A DNA stretch of 64,000 nucleotides from Rikenellaceae bacterium (GTDB lineage Bacteria; Bacteroidota; Bacteroidia; Bacteroidales; Rikenellaceae), in assembly GCA_017463585.1 (NCBI GenBank), contig JAFTOX010000003.1, positions 186,001 through 250,000 on the forward strand, in the 5' to 3' direction. Of the stretch, positions 36,792 to 45,420 are shown in pieces. The first letter of the stretch is position 1. Each line of letters begins with the position of its first letter. Below the pieces are notes generated by a model. That model was not told where the DNA came from. It ran no database searches and saw only the letters and a list, made by a program, of their open reading frames with translations. A program made the position numbers and the translations under genes.

Positions 36792-36833
36792 ATAAAACGG
36801 CTCGGAGCATAACGCTTCGAGCCGTTTTTATTT
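36792..36833. terminator. Bidirectional terminator after the H1-like gene
   Basis: AAAACGGCTCG and CGAGCCGTTTT pair, with T-rich sequence on either side. Confidence 0.88.
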
Positions 36834-36846
36834 TGGTGGTGATTGT

Positions 36847-38493
36847 TTATCGCAAATCAGTAATATTGTGCTGCGAAAGCAGTTCCCAATCCTCACGACG
36901 GAAACCTATTTCGCCATAGCAACGAGCCTTGCAATGGTCGTCGAGATAGTGGCGTTCGACCGCATAGTCAAACTCGTTGCTTACCAACGAAACATCAGGC
37001 TTAATATAGGGTGATTCGATCGGTGCAAGTTGAGCAGTGGTGTGGAACACCGTATGCGTCGATGCGGGAGCCATTGTGTTTGCAACGGCAGCCTCAGCCT
37101 TCTCGGGATAGGTCGCACGCCACTCGTCCGAATACCAACCTACACACGCTACGTGTGCTTGATAATAGGTAATTGTCGGTGACGAATGGAGAAAACGACC
37201 TCGACGATCGTCGTAGAGATCCTCGCCGTGATCGGCGCAATAGAACATCGCTGAGCAAGCGTCGGTCTGACGCAAAGTCGAAATCACCTCCGAAATAAAC
37301 CAATCGGTATAGATTATCGAATTATCGTAAGCGTTTACCATACGCTCGCGGTTCTTCTTCGAGATCGACACATCGTCGTCGGGCGTATATTGCGAGAATT
37401 GATTAGGGTAGCGTTCGCGATAGTTGAAGTGCGAGCCGTAACAATGCATTACCACAAACAGATCCGACGTATCGGCTGCAATCGTTTCTCGCAACGGTTC
37501 GAGCATAGCTCCATCGTTCAATCCGTTCATATAGATCGTCTGGTCAGCCTCATCGCACATCATCTGAATCAGACTGCGATTGGGCGCTTGACACGATACG
37601 ACCAATGTGCGGAAACCTGCATCTTTATATAGTTGGACTATACCTCGACGCTCGTAAATCTCCGAATGATTGTCAGCCGACACCGACGAGAGAATCAGTG
37701 GAACGCTCTTGTGCGTTGCGTTGCATTGCGTTACAACATTCTTATATACGACCAAATTCTCCTCCGTGCTGAGTCGGGGATTGGTTGCTCGGTCGTAACC
37801 GTAGAGTTGCCAATTGGCTGCTCGCGACGCCTCGCCAATAATCATCACATAGATTTCGCGCTTGTCGGTCGGTTTGTCACACTTCGCTTCATAATCGAAA
37901 TCGGCCGAAGAGGTGGGGTAGCGACGCACCTTTACCAGCTCATCGAACGAGCGGTAGATATTTTCCAAGACGTTAAACGGAAATACATTGAACTGCGTCG
38001 TAGCGCAACCCGCAACGATCATCACCGCACCAACCACTGCCGCCGTGCGACGTGTCGATGGCGCAATGGTGAAGCCCTGTCGCAATGAGTGTACAGCAAG
38101 TGCAATCACGGGAATATAGAGCACCACGACAAATGTAACCATCGGCCAGATGTTGCTCAACAATTCGCCCGCCTCGTTCGGGTTGGTAGTGAATAGGTTA
38201 GTGAACATATCTACTGCGATGATTGAGCTGCCGAACATATAGAGCAACACCAACTGCAACGCCGCCAGAATAAACCACAACAAACCCCAGCACACCATCA
38301 TTCCGCTACGTTTGTGCGCCACGCTCCACAACAGATAGAAGCCCGTCGGGAGCAACACCGCCGATAACGCACGCAGGAACGAATATCCGTCTGTGAAGAT
38401 CAGCACGCACGCGGGCAACATCAGCGTAGCTACAAATGCCGCAATCAACAGACGAGAGTAACGTGTATTATTTTGATTTGAACTATTTGTCAT
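36847..38493 (-). CDS. Phosphoethanolamine transferase, EptA-like (548 aa)
   Basis: An alkaline-phosphatase-fold enzyme that moves phosphoethanolamine from phosphatidylethanolamine to lipid A or another glycolipid on the outer face of the inner membrane. Five N-terminal helices (residues 12-170) precede the catalytic domain. Seen are VMIIGEASRAANWQLYGYDRATNP (cited as IIGEASRAANWQLYGY, with E as metal ligand), the nucleophile threonine in NATHKSVP, HCYGSHFNY, and YCADHGEDLYD. Lipid A modification of this kind favours resistance to cationic peptides. It follows the barrel gene by 1 base. Confidence 0.88.
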   Translation of the reverse strand: MTNSSNQNNTRYSRLLIAAFVATLMLPACVLIFTDGYSFLRALSAVLLPTGFYLLWSVAHKRSGMMVCWGLLWFILAALQLVLLYMFGSSIIAVDMFTNLFTTNPNEAGELLSNIWPMVTFVVVLYIPVIALAVHSLRQGFTIAPSTRRTAAVVGAVMIVAGCATTQFNVFPFNVLENIYRSFDELVKVRRYPTSSADFDYEAKCDKPTDKREIYVMIIGEASRAANWQLYGYDRATNPRLSTEENLVVYKNVVTQCNATHKSVPLILSSVSADNHSEIYERRGIVQLYKDAGFRTLVVSCQAPNRSLIQMMCDEADQTIYMNGLNDGAMLEPLRETIAADTSDLFVVMHCYGSHFNYRERYPNQFSQYTPDDDVSISKKNRERMVNAYDNSIIYTDWFISEVISTLRQTDACSAMFYCADHGEDLYDDRRGRFLHSSPTITYYQAHVACVGWYSDEWRATYPEKAEAAVANTMAPASTHTVFHTTAQLAPIESPYIKPDVSLVSNEFDYAVERHYLDDHCKARCYGEIGFRREDWELLSQHNITDLR

Positions 38494-38494
38494 T

Positions 38495-39751
38495 TTAGAA
38501 TGCTTCGTTTACATTGAAAACGACCGAGCCGCCGTGCTTGCCTCGTCCATAGTCGATGCGCACATTGACACGATGCTTAAACTCCCAACGGTAGCCGATA
38601 CCATAGTTAGGCAGCGTCTGTCGCCATTGGAAACTGTTGAAATTGGGGAATACATTACCCGCACCAATCCAAACTGCAATGCCGTGACGGTTATATATCT
38701 TCTGTCGCAATTCTGCTTGCACCTCGATCATACCATTGTCACGATACTGACCCAGATAGTAGCCGCGCATTCGGTAACCACCACCCAGCTGAGCCACCAT
38801 CGACCACGGAATCTCCTTGCCCGCATTGTACTCCATATAGGCATCGAGCGCCAGCGTGCAGCCCTTCCAAAGACGTTGGTAGTAATTACCCGTAAAGGTT
38901 GTACGCCAGATGGTTTCGGTCGTACCCAATGCTGCCGGGAAGTATGTTTCACGCAGACTCAGGTAGATGCCTTTATATGGGTTGGGTGCAAAGTCGCGAC
39001 TATCATACTGCAACGAAAGTCCCCAACCCGTTGCAGTGTACTTGTCGCGCTGACCGAGCATATAATCGGCATTTGCGACCTTCTTTGCCGCAGCGTGAGT
39101 AAAATCCAACGCCACACCACCGAAGAAATTGCGAGCCATCTCATATTGATACTCTGCATCGATTCGATAGCGTTTTTCGACCATTGACGACTTCTCGGCC
39201 TGCGCCATTGCGTAGCCAATGCCCCAATAGTCAATCGGCATAGAGGCGAACGAGATGTCGTATTTAATGCGATGACGGTTGCGATCCATAAGGTTCAAAC
39301 CCGTAACGCCCACCTTGTAATATCCAGATGTTGAGATGTTTGCATAAAGCGAAACGTTCGACGGCTGGGTGATTGTATCGGTGCGGTCGATTCGATAAAG
39401 ACCCGATGCCAGAATACCCAGACTAACCTTCGTAACGGCCGAGTAGCTCGGTCCAAGCACCCACGTGAGGTCGAATTTCTTCTCTTGCGTGCGATCTTCG
39501 TTTGCCTGCTCGAAATAGCGAATCAGACGACGGAAAATCGAGTTGCGCGGCTTGCTTGCTACCGTGTCCACTACAACCGAATCAGCCACCTCAGAAATAG
39601 CCGTAGCGGCAATCGTATCGGTAACGGTCGCCGCCAAAGGGGTATAGGTATATTTGATTGTATCGTTGTCGCGGATCAATACACCTTCGTTTTGCGCCGA
39701 AAGATCGAACGCAACGAGGGCGAAAAGCGCGACTAAAATCGCTCTTTTCAT
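38495..39751 (-). CDS. Omp85/BamA-like outer-membrane barrel protein (418 aa)
   Basis: A signal peptide covers residues 1-19 (cleavage after LSA). After a low-complexity Thr/Ala/Val stretch, residues about 90-418 form an Omp85-type barrel: GWGLSLQYDSRDFAPNPYKGIYLSL (cited as LQYDSRDFAPNPYKGIYL) and GGGYRMRGYYLGQYRDNGMI (cited as GGGYRMRGYYLGQYRDN), the latter the VRGF-like loop of the family. No POTRA domain is apparent, so it is a short TamA/patatin-barrel-like member. Its role is unknown. It is just upstream of the lipid-modifying transferase, probably in one operon. Confidence 0.75.
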   Translation of the reverse strand: MKRAILVALFALVAFDLSAQNEGVLIRDNDTIKYTYTPLAATVTDTIAATAISEVADSVVVDTVASKPRNSIFRRLIRYFEQANEDRTQEKKFDLTWVLGPSYSAVTKVSLGILASGLYRIDRTDTITQPSNVSLYANISTSGYYKVGVTGLNLMDRNRHRIKYDISFASMPIDYWGIGYAMAQAEKSSMVEKRYRIDAEYQYEMARNFFGGVALDFTHAAAKKVANADYMLGQRDKYTATGWGLSLQYDSRDFAPNPYKGIYLSLRETYFPAALGTTETIWRTTFTGNYYQRLWKGCTLALDAYMEYNAGKEIPWSMVAQLGGGYRMRGYYLGQYRDNGMIEVQAELRQKIYNRHGIAVWIGAGNVFPNFNSFQWRQTLPNYGIGYRWEFKHRVNVRIDYGRGKHGGSVVFNVNEAF

Positions 39752-39754
39752 CTA

Positions 39755-40279
39755 TTAACGATAGGGTTCGATGGCTTTGTAAAACTCGATCTCATCTTCT
39801 TTCGAGAACTCGCCTTTGTGATAATAGACCAATTCGCCCTCCTTCGAGATCAAGATCATTGTAAACTTATTGTTGCAGTCGCCCAGACCCCACTGATCTG
39901 GGATTATGCGATCGGGATCCGCCAAAATTGTAGCACCATTCTTCTTGGTGCGATTGTAGGCGATCTTGCGTACAATAGCATTGGGCAACAGAGGTGCATC
40001 TTTCAGATTAACAATACCCAAGCCGTAGATATTGTCGCCCGCAGCACGATGATTATCCTCCATATCCCTGCAAAATTCAGCGCACTGGCTGGGGTGGTCG
40101 GGATCGGCATAGAAAATCAACAGATTCACCTCGCCCCAATGAGGTAACTGTGCGGGATTATTTTTCAGATCGGTAATTTGGGGATTATTAACCTTGCGCG
40201 GCTCACTGAGGGGCTGCGCACTGATTGCCGACACCGAGATTAGTGCAGCAACGATAAGAATGATCGATTTCAGTTTCAT
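39755..40279 (-). CDS. Secreted thioredoxin-fold protein, DUF4174/YtfJ-like (174 aa)
   Basis: A signal peptide ends near ISAQ (residue 21). The remainder looks like a thioredoxin fold: HWGEVNLLIFYADPDHPSQ, then GATILADPDRIIPDQWGL and FTMILISKEGELVYYHKGEF. The CXXC active site is absent; single Cys residues occur in SQCAEFC. So it is probably not an oxidoreductase of the usual kind. YtfJ-family or DUF4174 assignment is tentative. It ends 3 bases before the barrel gene starts. Confidence 0.6.
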   Translation of the reverse strand: MKLKSIILIVAALISVSAISAQPLSEPRKVNNPQITDLKNNPAQLPHWGEVNLLIFYADPDHPSQCAEFCRDMEDNHRAAGDNIYGLGIVNLKDAPLLPNAIVRKIAYNRTKKNGATILADPDRIIPDQWGLGDCNNKFTMILISKEGELVYYHKGEFSKEDEIEFYKAIEPYR

Positions 40280-40323
40280 AACAATCCTAATAGCTTTTAT
40301 CTTTTATAGCTAATTTTAGCGCA

Positions 40324-40331
40324 CAAAGATA
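40324..40331 (-). promoter_or_regulatory. -7 promoter box (TATCTTTG, minus strand)
   Basis: Perfect TAnnTTTG, 45 bases upstream of the thioredoxin-fold gene; it could start a transcript of that gene, the barrel gene and the transferase. Confidence 0.55.
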
Positions 40332-40374
40332 TTTAAAAATTATTAAAAAACTGCCTTTTGAGCCATTTTTCGAC

Positions 40375-40851
40375 CTATCTACCTCTTTGCGTGTCATTTC
40401 GTTCTGTATTGTAAGCTCGCTCAGCGTCCCAATACGGAAAGAATAGGGCATCGAGTGCATATCGTCCACCACCAGAGATAAAAAGCATTACATAAATTCC
40501 CATATAGACAAACGACAATTCGCCCTCGGCAAAGGTTTTGTCGGGAAATGCGAGAAAAGTTGCCACAAACATTCCAAAAATCAGCGGCAACGTTGCCAAT
40601 CGGGTCAGCAGTCCTATAATAATCAGCACCGAACAACCGACCTCGGCAAGCGTAATCAGCGTGAAAGAAACAGCGCTACCAATGCCAAACGGATCGGGAA
40701 ACGAATTAACTATTGCATTGTAGTTCTGCAACTTACCTATGCCGTGAGTGAGCATCATTGCACCAACGAAAATTCGCATAAAGAGTACAGCTGCATCGAA
40801 CCACTGATCCGACGAGAGTTGCGACAGAAGATTGAGAAGTTTGCGATACAT
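40375..40851 (-). CDS. DoxX family membrane protein (158 aa)
   Basis: Four membrane helices in the DoxX pattern. Seen are LFMRIFVGAMMLTHGIGKL near residue 30 (the conserved H and GxxK), LAEVGCSVLIIIGLLTRLA, and FVYMGIYVMLFISGGGRYALDAL, cited as LFISGGGRYALDAL. DoxX-like proteins are linked to thiol or redox homeostasis in the membrane, but the activity is unsettled. It is transcribed away from mtgA. Confidence 0.88.
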   Translation of the reverse strand: MYRKLLNLLSQLSSDQWFDAAVLFMRIFVGAMMLTHGIGKLQNYNAIVNSFPDPFGIGSAVSFTLITLAEVGCSVLIIIGLLTRLATLPLIFGMFVATFLAFPDKTFAEGELSFVYMGIYVMLFISGGGRYALDALFFPYWDAERAYNTERNDTQRGR

Positions 40852-40930
40852 ATCGTGAAAGTTTGCATTACAACCCTCTTTGCCGACAATTATCCTGCCA
40901 GCAACGTGGCGATAATCGAAATCAAATCGC

Positions 40931-40938
40931 TATCTTTG
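40931..40938 (+). promoter_or_regulatory. -7 promoter box of mtgA (TATCTTTG)
   Basis: Perfect TAnnTTTG, 28 bases before the ATG at 40967. Confidence 0.6.
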
Positions 40939-40966
40939 CACGGATATTGAGCCAAATGTGCAAAGT

Positions 40967-41716
40967 ATGAAGCGAGCGTTGCGCTATATCGGGATATTTG
41001 CTGTGGCGATGTTCTTGTTGAGCATCGTTATAACCATTGCGTATCGTTGGATAAATCCTCCGATTACCCCTTTGATGATCTCGCAAGCGTTCAATGGGGC
41101 AGGAATCAAAAAAGAGTGGGTGTCGCTCGACCAAATTTCACACAACTTGGTATGCGCTTCAATTGCGTCGGAGGATAATAATTTCCTCGGTCATCGTGGA
41201 TTCGATATCGGAGCAATCTACGACGCTATCGAAGAGCACAACCGAGGCAAGCGCCAACGCGGAGCAAGTACGATTTCACAACAGACTGCCAAAAATGTAT
41301 TTCTTTGGAGTGGAAAATCTTGGGTTAGAAAGGGTTTCGAAGTTTACTTCACCTTTTTGATTGAGCGCATATGGGGCAAGGAACGCATTATGGAGGTGTA
41401 CCTAAATGTAATCGAAATGGGCACGGGTGTCTATGGCGCTGAAGCTGCGGCACAACACTATTTTGGACGTTCGGCGGCAAAACTGACCAAGCGTCAAGCA
41501 GCTTTGCTGGTATCGGCTTATCCCGCCCCTCGCCACCGTGACCCTGCACACCCGACAGCATTCCTCAATAAACGAGCAGCGCAAATTCAACGCCTTATGC
41601 CACTGATGGGGACAATTGCGTTCGATGACGAGTGTATCGAAGCGGCTCGCGAGCGATATGACAAGTATGTCGAAAAACGCAAGGCCACCCGCAATCGCAG
41701 CAACAACAAGAAGTAA
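40967..41716 (+). CDS. mtgA: Monofunctional peptidoglycan transglycosylase (249 aa)
   Basis: It polymerises lipid II into glycan strands. One N-terminal helix (about 10-28) anchors a GT51 domain. Catalytic motif 1 is ASEDNNFLGHRGFD (Glu about residue 69), then RGASTISQQTAKNVFLW (motif 2), the third motif KERIMEVYLNVIEMG with the second catalytic Glu, and GAEAAAQHYFGRSAAKLT. There is no transpeptidase domain. I chose the ATG at 40967; a GTG nine bases earlier is less likely. Confidence 0.94.
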   Translation: MKRALRYIGIFAVAMFLLSIVITIAYRWINPPITPLMISQAFNGAGIKKEWVSLDQISHNLVCASIASEDNNFLGHRGFDIGAIYDAIEEHNRGKRQRGASTISQQTAKNVFLWSGKSWVRKGFEVYFTFLIERIWGKERIMEVYLNVIEMGTGVYGAEAAAQHYFGRSAAKLTKRQAALLVSAYPAPRHRDPAHPTAFLNKRAAQIQRLMPLMGTIAFDDECIEAARERYDKYVEKRKATRNRSNNKK

Positions 41717-41737
41717 ACCTTATAATCAACTGAATTT

Positions 41738-42214
41738 ATGGCAAATAAATACAAAATCCTCTTTGTCTGCCTGGGTAATATTTGTCGCTCTCCGGCGGCC
41801 GAAGGCGTTATGCGTGCGTTGGTCGAGAAGAGGGGAGTGGCTGACCGTTTTGAGATTGATTCGGCGGGGACCTATTCGGGACACGCAGGCGATCTTCCCG
41901 ATTTGCGTATGCGTGCTGCTGCGTCACGTCGTGGATACAACCTGACTCACCGTGCTCGGCAAATTAGCGAGGAGGATTTCGAGCGTTTCGATCGAATTAT
42001 TGTGATGGACGATTATAATTACGAATCGGTTCATCGTCTTGCTCCAAGTCGAGCACTCTCGATGAAGATTGATCGAATGACTGATTTTTGTCGTTCGCAC
42101 CCCGACGCACACTACGTTCCCGATCCGTATTACGAAGGTCGCGAAGGCTTTGAGATCGTTCTCGACCTATTGGAAGATGCGTGTGAGGGTCTGCTTGATG
42201 ACTGCTTGAAATAA
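41738..42214 (+). CDS. Low-molecular-weight protein-tyrosine phosphatase (158 aa)
   Basis: The P-loop FVCLGNICRSPAAEG holds the CX5R nucleophile site (Cys at residue 10), and the general acid loop is VPDPYYEGREGFE. Such enzymes remove phosphate from tyrosine, in bacteria often from capsule kinases; an arsenate-reductase role is excluded by the DP motif. It follows mtgA by 21 bases and likely shares its transcript. A strong terminator follows. Confidence 0.93.
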   Translation: MANKYKILFVCLGNICRSPAAEGVMRALVEKRGVADRFEIDSAGTYSGHAGDLPDLRMRAAASRRGYNLTHRARQISEEDFERFDRIIVMDDYNYESVHRLAPSRALSMKIDRMTDFCRSHPDAHYVPDPYYEGREGFEIVLDLLEDACEGLLDDCLK

Positions 42215-42215
42215 T

Positions 42216-42247
42216 AAAGTCCCGCTTGAAATAAGCGGGACTTTCTA
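42216..42247. terminator. Terminator between the phosphatase gene and fabG
   Basis: AAAGTCCCGCTT and AAGCGGGACTTT form a 12-bp stem with a 4-base loop; it can serve both converging genes. Confidence 0.88.
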
Positions 42248-42263
42248 TTTGAATAATAGCGTA

Positions 42264-43010
42264 TTAGCAATTCATTGCGCCGCAGCAGTGGATTACCTGG
42301 CCACTCACGTACGACGACATATCCGACGCAAGGAACAGAGCCACCTTAGCTACGTCCTCGGGCGTACCGCCACGACGCAACGGAATCTGCTTGTACCAAC
42401 CCTCCTTGATCTCGTCCGAGAGAGCGTTGGTCATCTCGGTAATAATAAAACCGGGAGCGATTGCATTAGCACGAATACCACGAGGACCCATCTCCTTTGC
42501 AATCGACTTTGCCAAACCGATCATACCAGCCTTCGAAGCCGAATAGTTGCACTGGCCAGCGTTACCCGAAACGCCTACAACCGACGACATATTGATAATC
42601 GAACCGCCCTTCTGACGAGCCATAATAGGAGTTACAGCGTGAATGAAGTTGAATGCCGACTTCAAGTTGACAGTCAGCACCATATCCCACTGCTGCTCGC
42701 TCATACGCATCATCAGACCGTCACGGGTGATGCCTGCATTATTAACCAGCACGTCGATACGACCGAAATCCTTGTGAATCTCAGCTACAACGTTGTGCGT
42801 ATCCTCAAAATTAGCTGCATTCGAAGCATAACCCTTGCACTTAACGCCAAATGCTGCAATCTCAGCCTCAGTAGCCTTAGCATTGTCGTCAATTGCCAAA
42901 TCGGTGAATGCTACATCGGCACCCGCCTTGGCGAACTCGATAGCGATAGCCTTACCAATACCGCGTGCAGCACCGGTTACGATCGCTACTTTACCTTCAA
43001 GTAATTTCAT
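42264..43010 (-). CDS. fabG: 3-oxoacyl-ACP reductase (248 aa)
   Basis: The NADPH-dependent reductase of fatty acid elongation. It is a short-chain dehydrogenase with the Rossmann motif TGAARGIGKAIA (residues 12-23), NNAGITRDGLMMRM (the FabG-specific NNAGITRD), the catalytic Ser in INMSSVVG, and YSASKAGMIGLAKS with Tyr and Lys. The last part GTPEDVAKVALFLASDMSSYVSGQV is cited as LASDMSSYVSGQVI. It stands alone, with a promoter box at 43054-43061. Confidence 0.95.
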   Translation of the reverse strand: MKLLEGKVAIVTGAARGIGKAIAIEFAKAGADVAFTDLAIDDNAKATEAEIAAFGVKCKGYASNAANFEDTHNVVAEIHKDFGRIDVLVNNAGITRDGLMMRMSEQQWDMVLTVNLKSAFNFIHAVTPIMARQKGGSIINMSSVVGVSGNAGQCNYSASKAGMIGLAKSIAKEMGPRGIRANAIAPGFIITEMTNALSDEIKEGWYKQIPLRRGGTPEDVAKVALFLASDMSSYVSGQVIHCCGAMNC

Positions 43011-43053
43011 ATTCTTTTATATTTAATATGGTAAATAGTCCAATTTTACGGAC

Positions 43054-43061
43054 CAAAGATA
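43054..43061 (-). promoter_or_regulatory. -7 promoter box of fabG (TATCTTTG, minus strand)
   Basis: Perfect TAnnTTTG, 44 bases upstream of the fabG start. Confidence 0.6.
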
Positions 43062-43201
43062 CAAAAAATATTTATAATCTGTCACCCAGATCCCAATTTA
43101 TCGCAATGATCGCTCCAATTCGACAATATCAAAGTGCGCTTTGTGCAAAAAATTACGATAAAAAAGGAGACGAAATATGGTGGCTTTTAGCGAAAAAGTT
43201 T

Positions 43202-43209
43202 TATCTTTG
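43202..43209 (+). promoter_or_regulatory. -7 promoter box of glyA (TATCTTTG)
   Basis: Perfect TAnnTTTG, 72 bases upstream of the glyA start, leaving a leader of about 65 bases. Confidence 0.6.
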
Positions 43210-43280
43210 AATCGTGAATGTTGCCAAACGCTGCGTTCGCATATTTCGACAGAAATAAATGATTAACAACATAAGTTTTT

Positions 43281-44561
43281 ATGAAAAAAGACTCTCAAAT
43301 TTTTGATCTGATTGCCGAGGAACGCTCGCGTCAGATGCACGGTATCGAACTTATCGCTTCGGAGAATTTCGTTAGCGATCAAGTTATGGAGGCTATGGGC
43401 TCGGTGCTTACTAATAAGTATGCAGAAGGCTATCCCACAGCACGTTACTATGGCGGATGTCAAGTAGTGGATAAGGTCGAGCAGCTGGCTATTGACCGTC
43501 TGTGCGAATTGTATGGCGCTGAGTATGCAAACGTTCAGCCTCACTCGGGTGCGCAGGCAAATATGGCTGTGTTTACCGCTGTTTTGAAACCGGGTGACAC
43601 TTTTATGGGTCTTGATCTGTCGCACGGCGGACACCTTTCGCACGGCTCGCCGGTGAATATGTCGGGTATGTATTTCAAGGCTGTCGGTTATAAGCTCGAT
43701 GAGGCTACGGGTCGTGTCGATTACGACGCAATGGAGGCTTTGGCAATGGAGCACAAACCCAAGTTGATCGTTGGTGGAGCTTCGGCATACAGTCGCGAGT
43801 GGGACTACAAGCGTATGCGTGAGATCGCAGATAAGGTTGGCGCATTGCTCCTGATTGATATGGCACATACGGCAGGTTTGATCGCAGCAGGTCTGTTGGA
43901 GAACCCCGTGAAGTATGCACACATTGTAACCTCGACAACCCACAAGACTTTGCGCGGTCCTCGTGGCGGTATCATCTTGATGGGCAAGGACTTCGACAAC
44001 CCGTGGGGTCTGACCACTCCGAAGGGCGTCGTAAAGAAGATGTCGCAGATCTTGAACTCGGCAGTATTCCCCGGTATTCAGGGCGGTCCGCTGGAACACG
44101 TAATCGCAGCTAAGGCAGTTGCGTTCGGCGAGGCTCTTGATCCAAGCTACAAGGAGTACCAGCGTCAGGTGCAGGTGAATGCTTGCGCAATGGCAGAGGC
44201 ATTCGTTAAGCGTGGCTATAAGATTGTTTCGGGTGGCACCGACAACCACCTGATCTTGGTCGATTTGCGCACCAAGTTCCCCGAACTGACTGGTAAGGTT
44301 GCCGAGAAGGCTTTGGTTGCTGCCGACATTACCACCAATAAGAATATGGTGCCGTTCGATAGTCGCTCGCCCTTCCAGACTTCGGGTCTGCGTTTCGGTA
44401 CGCCCGCAATCACCACTCGTGGTCTGAAAGAGGATAAGATGGACTACATCGTTGAGTTGATCGATCGCGTTTTGGCAGATCACGAGAACGAGGAGAATAT
44501 CGCATCGGTTCGTGCTGAAGTGAACAAGATGATGGAAGAGTATCCTCTCTTTGCGTGGTAG
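43281..44561 (+). CDS. glyA: Serine hydroxymethyltransferase (426 aa)
   Basis: The PLP enzyme that converts serine and tetrahydrofolate to glycine and methylene-THF. Seen are [45 protein letters not shown], the PLP lysine in [15 protein letters not shown] (about 229), and [19 protein letters not shown], cited as [16 protein letters not shown]. Length is normal. It may be co-transcribed with the DUF2461 gene 19 bases on. Confidence 0.98.
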   Translation: MKKDSQIFDLIAEERSRQMHGIELIASENFVSDQVMEAMGSVLTNKYAEGYPTARYYGGCQVVDKVEQLAIDRLCELYGAEYANVQPHSGAQANMAVFTAVLKPGDTFMGLDLSHGGHLSHGSPVNMSGMYFKAVGYKLDEATGRVDYDAMEALAMEHKPKLIVGGASAYSREWDYKRMREIADKVGALLLIDMAHTAGLIAAGLLENPVKYAHIVTSTTHKTLRGPRGGIILMGKDFDNPWGLTTPKGVVKKMSQILNSAVFPGIQGGPLEHVIAAKAVAFGEALDPSYKEYQRQVQVNACAMAEAFVKRGYKIVSGGTDNHLILVDLRTKFPELTGKVAEKALVAADITTNKNMVPFDSRSPFQTSGLRFGTPAITTRGLKEDKMDYIVELIDRVLADHENEENIASVRAEVNKMMEEYPLFAW

Positions 44562-44580
44562 GTAACAGCCGAAAAACACT

Positions 44581-45261
44581 ATGAGAGAGACGATTGCATT
44601 TCTCAGAGAGCTTGCCGCGAACAACAACAAACAGTGGTTCGACGCTAATCGTGCGCGTTATAGGGTGTTGCGTACTCGATTCGAAGAATTTACTGCTGAG
44701 TTGATCGATGGCATTGGCACGTTTGATGCGGAGGTGCGCGGCCTAACACCTAAGGACTGCATCTTCCGCATCAATCGTGACACTCGTTTCTCGAATGACA
44801 AATCGCCTTACAAAACACATTTCAGCACGTACATCTGTCCGCACGGCAAGAAATCGGGCTATGCAGGTTACTACTTTCACGTTGAGCCTGAGGGAGATGG
44901 AATGATTGGTCATAGTTTGTTGGCGTCGGGTGCAGTTTGCATTCCGCCGATAGTTTTGAAGAGTATCCGTGAGGAGATTTTGGATAATGGCGAGCAGATG
45001 TTGGCGTCGATAGCTGCGGCCAAAGGTTTCGAAGTCGATCGCACCTACTCATTGAAACGCACTCCGACGGGTTTCCCGACGGGAACGCCATACGACGACC
45101 TGCTGAAATTGAAAGACGTTTGTTTGGGTCGCCCGATGAGCGAGGAGGAGTTATGTCGCGCGGATTTGTTGCCGAGAACAATCGAGGCATTCCGTTCGAC
45201 GCAACCTTTCATCGCCCAAGTCAATCGCGCAATTCAATACGCATACGAAGAGATGATGTAA
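44581..45261 (+). CDS. DUF2461 family protein (226 aa)
   Basis: A soluble protein with the DUF2461 (TIGR02453) blocks: FLRELAANNNKQWFDANRARYR (cited as LRELAANNNKQWFDANR) at the start, FRINRDTRFSNDKSPYKTHFS (cited as RDTRFSNDKSPYKTHF) near residue 65, and YYFHVEPEGDGMIGHSL. Family function is unknown, though it is widespread in Bacteroidetes. It follows glyA closely and is closed by the terminator at 45282. Confidence 0.9.
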   Translation: MRETIAFLRELAANNNKQWFDANRARYRVLRTRFEEFTAELIDGIGTFDAEVRGLTPKDCIFRINRDTRFSNDKSPYKTHFSTYICPHGKKSGYAGYYFHVEPEGDGMIGHSLLASGAVCIPPIVLKSIREEILDNGEQMLASIAAAKGFEVDRTYSLKRTPTGFPTGTPYDDLLKLKDVCLGRPMSEEELCRADLLPRTIEAFRSTQPFIAQVNRAIQYAYEEMM

Positions 45262-45281
45262 TTGAGATTCTCATTACACAA

Positions 45282-45321
45282 GAAAACGCACACAACTCCG
45301 AACGAGTAGTGTGCGTTTTTG
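45282..45321 (+). terminator. Terminator of the glyA-DUF2461 transcript
   Basis: AAAACGCACAC and GTGTGCGTTTT pair, followed by T residues. Confidence 0.85.
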
Positions 45322-45361
45322 CTTAGCTACCAAATTGCTCATTAAGTCGTCGAGCGCAAAA

Positions 45362-45408
45362 TAAAACGGGCGGAGAGTCGAATTGCGTCGATCTCCGCCC
45401 ATTTTACT
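45362..45408 (-). terminator. Terminator of the M20 peptidase gene
   Basis: On the minus strand GGGCGGAGA and TCTCCGCCCG pair, followed by TTTTAT. Confidence 0.75.
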
Positions 45409-45420
45409 TAAAGTATTACT

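Noticed and set aside
43263..44630. 455-aa ORF antisense to glyA
   Set aside because: It covers the complete glyA gene and its flanks; the composition is that of an antisense shadow.
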